64,000 bases of DNA from Prochlorococcus marinus str. MIT 1214 (GCF_027359355.1 NZ_CP114777.1:186001-250000); one strand, 5' to 3'. Positions 37,345-46,788 are shown, counted from the stretch's first letter. Notes: a model not told the origin generated them from the sequence alone. Made by a program: numbers and translations.

Positions 37345-38133
37345 ATGGTTGAAGCTCATGATCGACAGTCTGACTTTGTTATTTTGAAAACAAAGCTAAA
37401 TAAATTGATGAATTATAAAAATGTCATTGATGAGTTTTTTGGGAAAGAGGTAATTTTTCTTGATCAAAGAAAAAATCTCATAGTTTTGCTTGGTTCTTTT
37501 GCTGATTTTGACAGTTTTGAATACTCTCAACAATTATCAGCCTATTCAAAAAAGTTGTTTACGAACTCGGTTGAATTGATATTGATAGGCATTGGGAGTG
37601 AAAAGTCTAAAGAATTATTTTGTAAGTTCAATAATATTGATAGTCGAAATGTTATTGCCGTAGGGAATGCGGACCTTCATAAAAAACTTAATCTTAACGA
37701 AGGGTTTGTATCACAAATGCCTTCAATTATTAATTTATTAGCCATGTGCGCTGGTATAAGTTCTAGAGGTACTATTAAGGAGGTTTTAAGAGGTTATTTT
37801 GGGGATAAAAATGCAAAGAGTTTGTTTGCTTTTGATGAAAATATAAATATAGGACCTTACTTTTTATTTAAAGGAAAAATGTTTGATATTTTCTCTAAAA
37901 AACAAACTTTACGCCCTTTTGAACTGGCTACGAGGAGACTTATGAATATGATTGAAATTCTTTCTAATTGGAATACTTATGTTCCTGATTCCAAATTTTT
38001 AACTCAGAGGGGGGCAACAATAATATTAAATGAAAAAGGCGAGGTACTATATGAATATATTTCCGAAAGTCTTTTAGGTTACTCAAATAAAATGAGTGCA
38101 CCATTATCATTCCTGGATGATGCCTTGAACTAA
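37345..38133 (+). CDS. Peroxiredoxin-like (AhpC/TSA_2-type) protein
   Basis: A 262-aa thioredoxin-fold protein of the peroxiredoxin-like group: LIVLLGSFADFDSFEYSQQL near residues 46-65, VELILIGIGSEKSKELFCKF near 76-95, GPYFLFKGKMFD near 171, RGATIILNEKGEVLYEY near 225-241. The place of the peroxidatic cysteine reads ADFDSFEYSQ and has none, so peroxidase activity is doubtful. It is divergent from pcb across a 190-base gap and is followed by a zinc-ribbon membrane protein 11 bases later. Confidence 0.72.
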   Translation: MVEAHDRQSDFVILKTKLNKLMNYKNVIDEFFGKEVIFLDQRKNLIVLLGSFADFDSFEYSQQLSAYSKKLFTNSVELILIGIGSEKSKELFCKFNNIDSRNVIAVGNADLHKKLNLNEGFVSQMPSIINLLAMCAGISSRGTIKEVLRGYFGDKNAKSLFAFDENINIGPYFLFKGKMFDIFSKKQTLRPFELATRRLMNMIEILSNWNTYVPDSKFLTQRGATIILNEKGEVLYEYISESLLGYSNKMSAPLSFLDDALN

Positions 38134-38143
38134 TTTAGCTTTG

Positions 38144-38359
38144 ATGATTGCAAGTAAATGCTTAGTTTGTGGAAGCTCTAATCTTAGAGCTGATCGCGCA
38201 TTATCAGGAAGATTGGTATGCAATTCATGCGGAACACCTTTCGGAGTTGGTAGACGAGTTACGAATAAAACAAGCATTTACAATAATTTTTCATTAAATA
38301 ATAAATATATTCTCTTTATTTGTATATTAATACTTGCATTTATTCTTGTGGTTATTTAG
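38144..38359 (+). CDS. Zinc-ribbon protein with one membrane span
   Basis: A 71-aa protein starting at ATG 38144 (a TTG one codon upstream is also possible). Residues 6-34 carry a CLVCGSSNLRADRALSGRLV then CNSCG zinc ribbon (CxxC-x17-CxxC). A C-terminal span (ILFICILILAFILVVI) inserts in a membrane. It follows the peroxiredoxin-like gene by 10 bases and overlaps the convergent ABC gene's end by 4 bases. Function unknown. Confidence 0.75.
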   Translation: MIASKCLVCGSSNLRADRALSGRLVCNSCGTPFGVGRRVTNKTSIYNNFSLNNKYILFICILILAFILVVI

Positions 38360-39168
38360 TTATTTAATGGGATCATTCTCCAGTATCCTTCATGTTCTAT
38401 TACTTTAATTGATATATCAAAAAGATCACTAAGTTTTTTTGTATTAATTAATTCACAAGGACTTCCATCATTTAATATTTTACCTTCTTTTATTAGAACA
38501 ACTCTATTGGTTTTAGGTAAAATAGATTCTAGATTATGCGTGACATAAATTATATTAACTGATCGGTTGATTAATTTATTTAGGTTTTGATTCAAGATGA
38601 AATTTGATTTTATGTCTAAATTACAAAAAGGCTCGTCTAGTACTAATATATTAGGTTCATAAACAAGCGCCCTTGCTAGCAATGCTCTTCTTTTTTGACC
38701 ATCAGACAATGATTGAAAATCTTTATAAACAATATCATTTAGATCCCATTCATTTATTAGATTATGAATTTTATTTTTTTGGATTTCTGAAAGTATGTTT
38801 GTGTATCTAGAATTAAAGGTGCCTGAGAACCCTGAACTAATTACATCATATAGCTTGACTCCATTGTTTACCCTTTGCTCCATTTCTTTAAAAAGAAACC
38901 CAATCTTTTTTCTTAAATCCCAAATATTTATATTTTCCTTATTAAACAACTTTAAAGAACTTTTATCTGATTTGATTGGATATATTGATCTATTTAATAA
39001 CTTTAGAAAAGTTGATTTACCAGATCCATTTGGACCTAATATAAGTATATTTTCCCCATAATTAAGATTTATATTTATATCGGATAGTATATTATTTTGA
39101 TTAATATATACATTTATATTTTGTAAACTAGCCCACGTTATAAGATTTATTTGAGATTCATCTCTCAT
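38356..39168 (-). CDS. ABC transporter ATP-binding protein (stand-alone)
   Basis: A 270-aa ATPase with Walker A LILGPNGSGKSTFLKLL near residues 40-56, Q-loop region GFLFKEMEQRV near 89, a signature LSDGQKRRALLARAL near 147-161, Walker B ILVLDEPFCNLD near 168, and an H-loop YVTHNLESI. The arrangement recalls ModF/CcmA-type or iron ATPases without a linked permease. It begins 34 bases after the Rieske gene's stop on the same strand, so the two may be co-transcribed. Substrate unknown. Confidence 0.85.
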   Translation of the reverse strand: MRDESQINLITWASLQNINVYINQNNILSDININLNYGENILILGPNGSGKSTFLKLLNRSIYPIKSDKSSLKLFNKENINIWDLRKKIGFLFKEMEQRVNNGVKLYDVISSGFSGTFNSRYTNILSEIQKNKIHNLINEWDLNDIVYKDFQSLSDGQKRRALLARALVYEPNILVLDEPFCNLDIKSNFILNQNLNKLINRSVNIIYVTHNLESILPKTNRVVLIKEGKILNDGSPCELINTKKLSDLFDISIKVIEHEGYWRMIPLNN

Positions 39169-39202
39169 TTATTTGAGCTCTTAAATTTGTATTATATTTC
39201 AA

Positions 39203-40537
39203 TTATAGTAATAGCAGAATAAAACTTATTGGGAACAATAATCTAGTTAAAAGTTTAATCATTATCTTTCTATTGTTCTTTGTAGCCATATTTGGATTTT
39301 CTGGAGGATATTGCATCCCTCTATCCTCATGGACTGAGTTGGTCAATGAATTAGTTGGATGGAAGTCCCATGGCTTTTCTTTATTTAGAGCATTTTTAAG
39401 CCAATCCCAGTAATATTGAACCATTTTATCTTCACCTAATAGTTTTACATTATCTTTTTGTATGTATCCCATCTGATCATTAAATGTCTGGGTTTTTAAA
39501 ACTAAATAATCTTCAGTAAAAATTTTATAAAATGTCCTTTTTTGTAGATGACTAAATAAAACTAGTTTTGTGAAAACTTTATTTTTAAGAAATTTTCTGT
39601 AATGTCTTACAATGACTCTTGCTTTATTATTTCCTAGTGGAATATGATCAAGAACTTGAATATATCTTGTGCTTTCAGGTGAGCCTTTATATATAAAGAT
39701 TCTGCCCGGAGGTACAAATTTTATTCTGATAAACTCATTTTGCCCATTTGTTTTATAAGAATATATACTTTCTATTTGCCTATTATCTCTTTTTATTTTT
39801 TGATTGAAACTAGTTATAGTTTCTCTGTTTACGTTCTTGTCTGGAATTGTGTCTCCATGCATCCAAAATACATGTAATATATCTAGATGATTTTCAATAA
39901 TTCTTGCCCAATCTGCTTTAAAATCTACATAAACTTCTTCATATTCATATTCTAAAGATGGAAATCCATAGGAATCAGGAAGAAGGCTATTGAGAGAAGA
40001 CTTTATTTGAAAGTCTTCTATGTTTGCAAGGGGAGTTCCAGTATAATAAATATATATATAGCCTTCTTTCTCTACACATGGATATTGAAAAAGTTTTATG
40101 CTTTTTGCATAGTTATCATAATTAGAATCAATAATATGTTGACAAGTGATTCTGTCTAAATTTGTGCAACTACCTTGTGATGAGAACCTAGCACCATGAT
40201 AAGGGCAAACAAGTTGCCCATTGATTACTTCACCACCTAAAAATGAAGCTCCCCTATGAGGACATACATCTTTTACACATCGAACAATACCTTCTCTATC
40301 GCGATACAAAACAAGTGGCTCATTATAAATCGTGAAGTGATTTAACTTTTCTTTCTTTATTGACTCGCTGCTAGAGACGGAATACCAACCTAAAAGTCCA
40401 TTGGTTAATTGATTTGAAGGCTTTGAGGGAATATTCTCAATGTCTTTTAGACTATCATTCTCATTAAAATTAGATCTAATGAGATTATTAGTCTCATATT
40501 CAAATGGTTTATTATCTTTTCCTTTTTCTTCGTTCAT
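39203..40537 (-). CDS. Rieske non-heme iron oxygenase of the PaO/CAO type
   Basis: A 444-aa protein. After a 45-residue polar leader comes GLLGWYSVSSSE, then the Rieske [2Fe-2S] ligands in VCPHRGASFLGG and VCPYHGARF (about residues 91-118), and the mononuclear iron ligands in ENHLDILHVFWMHGD near 213-227 (D/E-x3-D-x2-H-x4-H). A single C-terminal membrane segment (KLLTRLLFPISFILLLL) anchors it. This layout is shared by pheophorbide a oxygenase, TIC55 and chlorophyllide a oxygenase. ATG 40537 is preferred over TTG two codons upstream. See the finding on chlorophyll b synthesis. Confidence 0.85.
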   Translation of the reverse strand: MNEEKGKDNKPFEYETNNLIRSNFNENDSLKDIENIPSKPSNQLTNGLLGWYSVSSSESIKKEKLNHFTIYNEPLVLYRDREGIVRCVKDVCPHRGASFLGGEVINGQLVCPYHGARFSSQGSCTNLDRITCQHIIDSNYDNYAKSIKLFQYPCVEKEGYIYIYYTGTPLANIEDFQIKSSLNSLLPDSYGFPSLEYEYEEVYVDFKADWARIIENHLDILHVFWMHGDTIPDKNVNRETITSFNQKIKRDNRQIESIYSYKTNGQNEFIRIKFVPPGRIFIYKGSPESTRYIQVLDHIPLGNNKARVIVRHYRKFLKNKVFTKLVLFSHLQKRTFYKIFTEDYLVLKTQTFNDQMGYIQKDNVKLLGEDKMVQYYWDWLKNALNKEKPWDFHPTNSLTNSVHEDRGMQYPPENPNMATKNNRKIMIKLLTRLLFPISFILLLL

Positions 40538-40730
40538 AACCAAGATGATCTTTCAGTGAGATAAAAGTTGTCTCATTAAAAGAGTATTCCCCTTATATGC
40601 TTAAAGACTCAAAAAAAATAGCACCTAATGCCTTCCAGTATCGATTAAATTTACATAAAAAAACTTCAAGCTTTCTTCTACGTTAAAGCCAACTTTTTTA
40701 AGTTGTTATTTTATTAATGAAATGCTTTCT

Positions 40731-40922
40731 TTAAAGGGTTTTTGGGGAAACCTCAATGCTTGATAAGAATTCAGATGCTTCCTGAATATCATTGCAGAAT
40801 TTACATGTACCTAGGTAGCAACCTAGGTATCTCATGAAAGAGGTTTTCCCACCTGAAAGTTGATATTTATGAATAGTGCCTCCTTGTGGGGTTGCTTTGA
40901 CTAGTTGAGGTAAAGGAGCCAT
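40731..40922 (-). CDS. Small cysteine-containing protein of unknown function
   Basis: A 63-aa protein starting at ATG 40922. The stretch TPQGGTIHKYQLSGGKTSFM near residues 11-30 and YLGCYLGTCKFC near 32-43 look conserved: a glycine-rich segment and a CxxxxCxxC cluster that could bind metal. No named family. It lies between the Rieske gene and another small gene, all on the minus strand. Confidence 0.6.
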   Translation of the reverse strand: MAPLPQLVKATPQGGTIHKYQLSGGKTSFMRYLGCYLGTCKFCNDIQEASEFLSSIEVSPKTL

Positions 40923-41048
40923 TAACAAATTCTTTTTATATAATTTGCATTTAATGTTGTTTTATAGCAATAGGTAAAATTACTAAAAACTACTAAGGCA
41001 ATTAATTCTTTATGTTTGTTTTATTTTTAGTAAGTCAGCAGAAGCGAA

Positions 41049-41219
41049 CTAGTCTGCATATCCATCATCGTCTTCCGTATTGATTATTCTAGGTGTGTTT
41101 TTCATATGTTCATCCCATGGGTGAACATATGAATCTTTATCGGAGTAGACCTCACTTTTCAACTCTTCAATCAAAGTTTCAAACTGCCTGATGATTCTCT
41201 TGAGATTGTCTTTTTTCAT
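41049..41219 (-). CDS. Small acidic protein of unknown function
   Basis: A 56-aa protein: an N-terminal charged helix (DNLKRIIRQFETLIEELKSE) followed by an acidic tail rich in Asp and His (VHPWDEHMKNTPRI, EDDDGYAD). The ATG at 41219 is clear and the frame uses ordinary codons. No family is recognised. Confidence 0.55.
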   Translation of the reverse strand: MKKDNLKRIIRQFETLIEELKSEVYSDKDSYVHPWDEHMKNTPRIINTEDDDGYAD

Positions 41220-41580
41220 TTATATTGTTTTTATTAAATAGATTGTTTCATTATAATGAGTATAGCCTTTGTTTTATATTCTTACTCTTTTTTTTAGCTT
41301 AATAAACACAGCATATAATGGTTTTCATTAAATCAATAATATATCCTAGTCTTATTTTTAATGATCATAAAAAAAAATGATGTTAAACAATTATTAATTT
41401 ATAGCTAGATTTTTAAAATACCTAAAAATATCTAAGAACTTTTTATTAAAAGACAGAATCTAATTCAAATAGGTTTGAATTAGATGCTAATCTATTGATT
41501 ATAATTAATTAGAAAAATTCCTTTCCATCTTTAAGCTGACTTCAATGACATTGCTTACTAATGTATAACCATAGACTATT
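41220..41580. other. 361-base AT-rich intergenic region with a perfect hairpin
   Basis: No gene is visible between the small acidic protein gene and galE. The only clear structure is a 12-bp perfect inverted repeat (ATCTAATTCAAA, loop TAGG, TTTGAATTAGAT) at 41458-41485, about 95 bases before the galE start. There is no T-run directly after it on either strand, so it is not a standard terminator. Confidence 0.7.
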
Positions 41581-42627
41581 ATGAGGGTTCTTTTAACTGG
41601 TGGTTCTGGATTTATAGGTTCCCACATAGCAATCTTGTTGTTAGAAAGAGGATTTGATGTTGTAATATTAGACTCTTTTGTTAATAGCTCACCTAACGTC
41701 ATTATTCGAATTAAAAAATATTTAGATAATAAAGATTTGAATTATAAGTTAGAAACTATTAATGGTGATATTAGAGATAAAAAAATCTTGGATAAGATTT
41801 TTATTGATTGTATTAAGGAAAATAAACCTATAAATACCGTTATTCATTTAGCCGGTTTGAAATCTGTATATGAATCTTTATCTAATCCTCTACATTATTG
41901 GGATGTGAATGTATTTGGCACACTAAATCTTTTACTCACGATGAAGGAATATGAATGTTACTCTTTGGTTTTTAGCAGCAGTGCCACTATTTATGGTTTA
42001 AGTGATTCTGTTCCTATGGCAGAAGACCACACAATATCACCAATAAATCCCTATGGAAAAACCAAAGTAGCTATTGAGAATATGTTTTATGATTTATATA
42101 ACTCTAATTTAAATTCATGGAAAATATGTTCTTTACGTTATTTTAATCCTGTTGGGGCCCATCCTTCTGGTTTGATTGGTGAAGATCCCATTGGAATTCC
42201 TAATAATCTATTTCCTTTCATAACTCAGGTGGCGATAGGAACGCAGAAACTTTTAAATATTTATGGTGATGATTGGGGCACGAGAGATGGCACTGGTATT
42301 CGTGATTATATTCATATTATTGACTTGGCTGAAGGTCATTTGGCATCAATCGATTATTTTAATTCCACAGAATCATGTTTAGAATTTATTAATTTAGGTT
42401 CTGGTAAAGGATATTCTGTATTTCAGATTATTAGACAATTCGAGTTATCTACAGGTCGTAAGATTCCTTTTTCAATTCAAGATAGAAGAGATGGTGATGT
42501 GGCTAAATCTTTTGCCGATATTTCAAAAGCCAAGAAATTATTAGGTTGGACTCCAAAAAGATCATTAGAGCAGATTTGTTTAGATGGATGGAATTGGCAA
42601 ATAAAAAATCCACATGGTTATGGATAA
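41581..42627 (+). CDS. galE: UDP-glucose 4-epimerase
   Basis: Interconverts UDP-glucose and UDP-galactose for surface polysaccharide. The extended-SDR motifs are LLTGGSGFIGSHIAILLLERG at residues 3-23 (split here by reading), VIHLAGLKSVYESLSNPLHY near 86-105, SSSATIYG near 131, and the catalytic YGKTK near 159. GTRDGTGIRDYIHIIDLAEGH is near 238-258. At 348 aa it is full length. It starts the accessory region and ends 64 bases from the convergent giant surface protein gene. Confidence 0.93.
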   Translation: MRVLLTGGSGFIGSHIAILLLERGFDVVILDSFVNSSPNVIIRIKKYLDNKDLNYKLETINGDIRDKKILDKIFIDCIKENKPINTVIHLAGLKSVYESLSNPLHYWDVNVFGTLNLLLTMKEYECYSLVFSSSATIYGLSDSVPMAEDHTISPINPYGKTKVAIENMFYDLYNSNLNSWKICSLRYFNPVGAHPSGLIGEDPIGIPNNLFPFITQVAIGTQKLLNIYGDDWGTRDGTGIRDYIHIIDLAEGHLASIDYFNSTESCLEFINLGSGKGYSVFQIIRQFELSTGRKIPFSIQDRRDGDVAKSFADISKAKKLLGWTPKRSLEQICLDGWNWQIKNPHGYG

Positions 42628-42691
42628 CTTTTCTTTTCCTCGTTCGTTTTTTAATTAATCAACTTTCCTATTTAAATTCTGTAAACACTTT

Positions 42692-45600
42692 TCAACCAAG
42701 CCCTGTCATCTCAGTAAAGAGGGTTTTGTTTTCTGCTGATTCAGCGAAACCTAGAAGAAGTTCATATCGAGTTTCGATTCCTGCATTTAAATTTCCTAGC
42801 CAATAGTTGTAACCATCTTGGTCATAGTCTCTACCGAGAACATTCACATAGAGAGTCTCTACATATTTAGCATTAGAGACGTTCACTCCATAGCGTTCAG
42901 AGAATTCATCTGAGACAAGGAATGATTGTGCTACCGCCCTATCATCATTCTCTCCTGAAGTATATTTCCCAATCCAATATTTCAATCCATCAGCATCAGG
43001 CAAACGCTTAAAGGCAGCATTATAAAGGCGAAACATTTTTGCATCATCTGTATTTAAACCAGTGACTTGATCAAAGGTTCCTTTGATATCAAGGATGGCG
43101 CTATTTTCACGAAAGGAACTTGTTGATGCTTCTCCTGTAAATGTCAATAATGGAAGTCCTGTTATGTCGTCATAACCTGAATCAGTTTTGATTTCATATT
43201 TACCATTACCTTTGTTGTAGAACTTGTAATCACTGAAATTACCGCTATATGTCTTTACTACGTCTACTTTTGATTCTTCTACAGTTTGATCAGAGAACTG
43301 AATGTATTCGATATTTTTGAGAGTATCGGTGCCATCAGTTATTCCAGTTGTTCTTTGATCTTCTATTTGCAGTGTGTCCGTGCTACGAGCGAAGGAGTAG
43401 TCGGAGAAGCTGCCCGATAAGATAGCTGTATCTGTGCCGCTGCCACCGTCGATAGAATCATCACTGGTCGTACTTTGCAAGCTGTCATTACCAGATGTTC
43501 CTGAAATGATTCCTTCTATTTCTTCAACATCGGCCACTGAGATGGTGACTGTTTGATCGGAGGTATTACTAGCTGAGTCGGTTGCTCTTACGACAACGAC
43601 ATAGTTGTTGCCTGAATCACTATCAGTTGGAGATTCATAGTTAGGAGCGGAACTAAAACTTAAAGCACCCGTTGAGGTATTGATTGCGAATTTAGAAGCA
43701 TCGGCGCCACCATTAAGAGACCAGGTAACGGTTTCATTGGCAGAAAAGGTATGAACAGTAGTTGTGTTTTCATTGATGGATTTTGTACTGGATGAATCAC
43801 CAGCACTACCAGAGGGACCAGTGATATTAGGATCTAGTTCATCAACATCGACCACTGAGATGGTGACTGTTTGATCGGAGGTATTACTAGCTGAGTCGGT
43901 TGCTCTTACGACAACGACGTAGTTGTTGCCTGAATCACCATCAGTTGGAGATTCATAGTTAGGAGCGGAACTAAAACTTAAAGCACCCGTTGAGGTATTG
44001 ATTGCGAATTTAGAAGCATCGGCGCCACCATTAAGAGACCAGGTAACTGTTTCATTGGCGGAAAAGGTATGAACAGTAGTTGTGTTTTCATTGATGGATT
44101 TTGTGCTGGATGAATCACCAGCACTACCAGATGGTCCATCAATATTTGGATCTATAACATCAAGAATGGATTCATCAACATCGGCCACTGAGATGGTGAC
44201 TGTTTGATCGGAGGTATTACTAGCTGAGTCGGTTGCTCTTACGACAACGACATAGTTGTTGCCTGAATCACTATCAGTTGGAGATTCATAGTTAGGAGCG
44301 GAACTAAAACTTAAAGCACCCGTTGAGGTATTGATTGCGAATTTAGAAGCATCGGCGCCACCATTAAGAGACCAGGTAACGGTTTCATTGGCAGAAAAGG
44401 TATGAACAGTAGTTGTGTTTTCATTGATGGATTTTGTGCTGGATGAATCACCAGCAATACCAGATGGTCCATCAATATTAGGATCTAGTTCATCAACATC
44501 GGCCACTGAGATGGTGACTGTTTGATCGGAGGTATTACTAGCTGAGTCGGTTGCTCTTACGACAACGACATAGTTGTTGCCTGAATCACTATCAGTTGGA
44601 GATTCATAGTTAGGAGCGGAACTAAAACTTAAAGCACCCGTTGAGGTATTGATTGCGAATTTAGAAGCATCGGCGCCACCATTAAGAGACCAGGTAACGG
44701 TTTCATTGGCAGAAAAGGTATGAACAGTAGTTGTGTTTTCATTGATGGATTTTGTACTGGATGAATCACCAGCACTACCAGAGGGACCAGTGATATTAGG
44801 ATCTAGTTCATCAACATCGGCCACTGAGATCGTGACTGTTTGATCGGAGGTATTACTAGCTGAGTCGGTTGCTCTTACGACAACGACATAGTTGTTGCCT
44901 GAATCACTATCAGTTGGAGATTCATAGTTAGGAGCGGAACTAAAAGTTAAAGCTCCGGTGGAACTGTTGATTGCGAATTTAGAAGCATCGGCGCCACCAT
45001 TAAGAGACCAGGTAACGGTTTCATTGGCAGAAAAGGTATGAACAGTAGTTGTGTTTTCATTGATGGATTTTGTACTGGATGAATCACCAGCACTACCAGA
45101 GGGACCAGTGATATTTGGTTCTGTTCCGTCCTCCTCTGAAGTATCTGAGATCGTAACCGTTGAAGTGCTACCAACTTGATTAGTGCGATTTGAATCAGAA
45201 AAGAGTTTGATATTTAATGTCTCATTCCCTTCTGTAGTGACATCACTGGCAAGTGTATGAGAGAAAGAGAAATCACCATTACTATCAACCGTTCCAGAAC
45301 CTAACAATGCACCACTTGAAAAATCACTACTGGTGATTCCCGTGCCACTTAATGAGTAATAAAGTGTCGTACCAGTAAAAACGTTTGTACTATTGACGCT
45401 TGTAGTTAAGGTGTCTCCTTCATTGATAGAACCACTTGAGGTCGATAATGAATATGAAGGTGCAGGAGCAGATGTGTCATTAATGGGGACACTTACTGAT
45501 GCAACTTGAGTTGTTCTATCTGAATCGGTGAAGCATTTTATAACTAAGGTCTCAGGCCCCTCAACTTTGTTATCGCTTACTAGACCAGCAAATGTACTAA

Positions 45601-46564
45601 ATTCTCCATCATCATCCCAGCCTTCGAAAGGGCTACTAAAGTCAGCACTATCAATTCCAGTTCCACTGTATGACCAATAGAGAGGGGCAACTCCATCGCC
45701 ACTTCCAGGTTGTCCAAATGTGACAGTAAATCCTGAACCTTCATCAAGAGAAGAAACTACCTGACCACCACTTGTTACTTCAATCGAATATCCCTCAATC
45801 GTGATAGTTGCGTTCCCATCAGTAATTTGTGCGGGAACAGTATCTGTATTTGAAGCAGTTAATGTAAGAGCAAAAGTTTCATTACTTTCATTAGAACTAT
45901 CTTCTGTTGTTGATATCGAGAATGTTTTAGATGTTTCTCCCGCCGCAAAGGAAATCGTCGTATTAATTGCGGTGTAGTCAGAACCAGCAGTAGCTGTCCC
46001 ATTACTAGAAACCAAACTTAAGGTTTGAGCTGAATTTGTTCCTCCTGTTCTGGAAATAGTTACGTTGCCACTATTTCCCTCTGTAATCGTGAGATCGGAA
46101 ATAGAGAAATAAGAAAGAGGAACCTCGGCGATTCCGTAGTTGTATAACCAATAATCAGTGCCATAATAATCGGGTCCAGATATTGGCTCTACCCACCAAT
46201 ATCCATCACCCGCCCCTCCTGGCTCTAACATTATAAAAATGTAACCACCATGATAGGACAAGGTTTCAATATCTTGACTTGCATGAATATTGGAATAACT
46301 ACTGGTTTCACCAGAAGACCAACTTCTATTTTCTTTCGATATATTTTGATTTAATCCAATCCAAGCGCCAGCTCGTGGTTGATTGCTCCAGTTTTTATCA
46401 GATACAGATAATGAGCTCTGAAAGTTAGTAATTAAGAAATTATGCTCAGATTCACTATTAATAGTTACTAAGTTTCCTCCAATGGATAAAGCATTATTCT
46501 TTGCTGTAGTCCAGGAAGAACCTGCTACTAATTGATAATAACTACTGCCATTTATGACTCCCAT
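42692..46564 (-). CDS. Giant surface protein: C-type lectin, Calx-beta, cadherin-like repeats, DUF4214
   Basis: 1290 aa. Residues 8-148 form a C-type lectin-like domain (YYQLVAGSSWTTAKNNA, AWIGLN). From about 150 to 475 there are Calx-beta-type domains (ITEGNSGNVTISRTGG, SINEGDTLTTSVNS). From 483 to about 1019 come five nearly identical cadherin-like repeats of 106 residues (one 111). Residues 1025-1110 are an RTX-like end (GTSGNDSLQSTTSDDSIDGG), and 1165-1290 is DUF4214 (RLYNAAFKRLPDADGLKYW; YVNVLGRDYDQDGYNYW). There is no classical signal peptide, so a type I-type secretion is expected. Likely roles are adhesion or phage/grazer interaction. Flanked by galE and the tRNA-fMet island. Confidence 0.88.
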   Translation of the reverse strand: MGVINGSSYYQLVAGSSWTTAKNNALSIGGNLVTINSESEHNFLITNFQSSLSVSDKNWSNQPRAGAWIGLNQNISKENRSWSSGETSSYSNIHASQDIETLSYHGGYIFIMLEPGGAGDGYWWVEPISGPDYYGTDYWLYNYGIAEVPLSYFSISDLTITEGNSGNVTISRTGGTNSAQTLSLVSSNGTATAGSDYTAINTTISFAAGETSKTFSISTTEDSSNESNETFALTLTASNTDTVPAQITDGNATITIEGYSIEVTSGGQVVSSLDEGSGFTVTFGQPGSGDGVAPLYWSYSGTGIDSADFSSPFEGWDDDGEFSTFAGLVSDNKVEGPETLVIKCFTDSDRTTQVASVSVPINDTSAPAPSYSLSTSSGSINEGDTLTTSVNSTNVFTGTTLYYSLSGTGITSSDFSSGALLGSGTVDSNGDFSFSHTLASDVTTEGNETLNIKLFSDSNRTNQVGSTSTVTISDTSEEDGTEPNITGPSGSAGDSSSTKSINENTTTVHTFSANETVTWSLNGGADASKFAINSSTGALTFSSAPNYESPTDSDSGNNYVVVVRATDSASNTSDQTVTISVADVDELDPNITGPSGSAGDSSSTKSINENTTTVHTFSANETVTWSLNGGADASKFAINTSTGALSFSSAPNYESPTDSDSGNNYVVVVRATDSASNTSDQTVTISVADVDELDPNIDGPSGIAGDSSSTKSINENTTTVHTFSANETVTWSLNGGADASKFAINTSTGALSFSSAPNYESPTDSDSGNNYVVVVRATDSASNTSDQTVTISVADVDESILDVIDPNIDGPSGSAGDSSSTKSINENTTTVHTFSANETVTWSLNGGADASKFAINTSTGALSFSSAPNYESPTDGDSGNNYVVVVRATDSASNTSDQTVTISVVDVDELDPNITGPSGSAGDSSSTKSINENTTTVHTFSANETVTWSLNGGADASKFAINTSTGALSFSSAPNYESPTDSDSGNNYVVVVRATDSASNTSDQTVTISVADVEEIEGIISGTSGNDSLQSTTSDDSIDGGSGTDTAILSGSFSDYSFARSTDTLQIEDQRTTGITDGTDTLKNIEYIQFSDQTVEESKVDVVKTYSGNFSDYKFYNKGNGKYEIKTDSGYDDITGLPLLTFTGEASTSSFRENSAILDIKGTFDQVTGLNTDDAKMFRLYNAAFKRLPDADGLKYWIGKYTSGENDDRAVAQSFLVSDEFSERYGVNVSNAKYVETLYVNVLGRDYDQDGYNYWLGNLNAGIETRYELLLGFAESAENKTLFTEMTGLG
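43506..45115 (-). repeat. Five tandem 318-bp coding repeats in the surface protein
   Basis: The unit starts recur at 45115, 44797, 44479, 44146 and 43828: spacings of 318, 318, 333 and 318 bases. The 333-base unit has a 5-codon insertion (SILDV-type linker). Copies differ by only a few bases each, including at synonymous sites, so the array is recent or kept alike by gene conversion. Changes in copy number would stay in frame. Confidence 0.93.
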
Positions 46565-46705
46565 TTAAAAACGAGATCTTTTTAGTCTCTAAAAAAATAG
46601 ATCGTATAGATACTTTATTCCAAAGAGGGCAGGATTAACCATTACAAATTTTGCAGCACTATTTCCGTCTTAGCTAAGTACTTATCTATTAAGTGATATA
46701 GCATT

Positions 46706-46730
46706 AAAAAGTCAGCCAGAGACTGGCTTT
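46706..46730 (-). terminator. Terminator hairpin 3' of the degenerate tRNA-fMet remnant
   Basis: Stem AGCCAG (46714-46719) with CTGGCT (46723-46728), and an A-run on the plus strand at 46706-46710 (T-run for the minus strand). It sits directly 3' of the remnant at 46735-46788, in the same place as the terminators after the other tRNA copies. Confidence 0.7.
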
Positions 46731-46734
46731 TAAT

Positions 46735-46788
46735 TGGTGGAGGGGAGAAGATTTGAATTTCAGTCCTTCGGGCTAATAGCCCGACGAG
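46735..46788 (-). pseudogene. Degenerate tRNA-fMet remnant (3' part)
   Basis: 54 bases aligned with the complete tRNA-fMet genes from the CCA end to the D-arm side of the anticodon stem, with about ten differences, including the anticodon loop (CTATTAG in place of CTCATAA). The 5' third of the tRNA is missing. A probable old attachment-site copy. Confidence 0.8.

Noticed and set aside
41505-41702. 65-residue minus-strand frame over the galE start
   Set aside because: It is antisense to the conserved Rossmann motif of galE and shows no protein features.
42546-42806. Plus-strand frame across the galE-surface protein junction
   Set aside because: It overlaps the ends of two conserved convergent genes and has no family features.
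43506-45115. Regular 318-bp spacing suggesting a CRISPR or other non-coding repeat array
   Set aside because: The units are whole protein domains in one open frame with no unique spacers.
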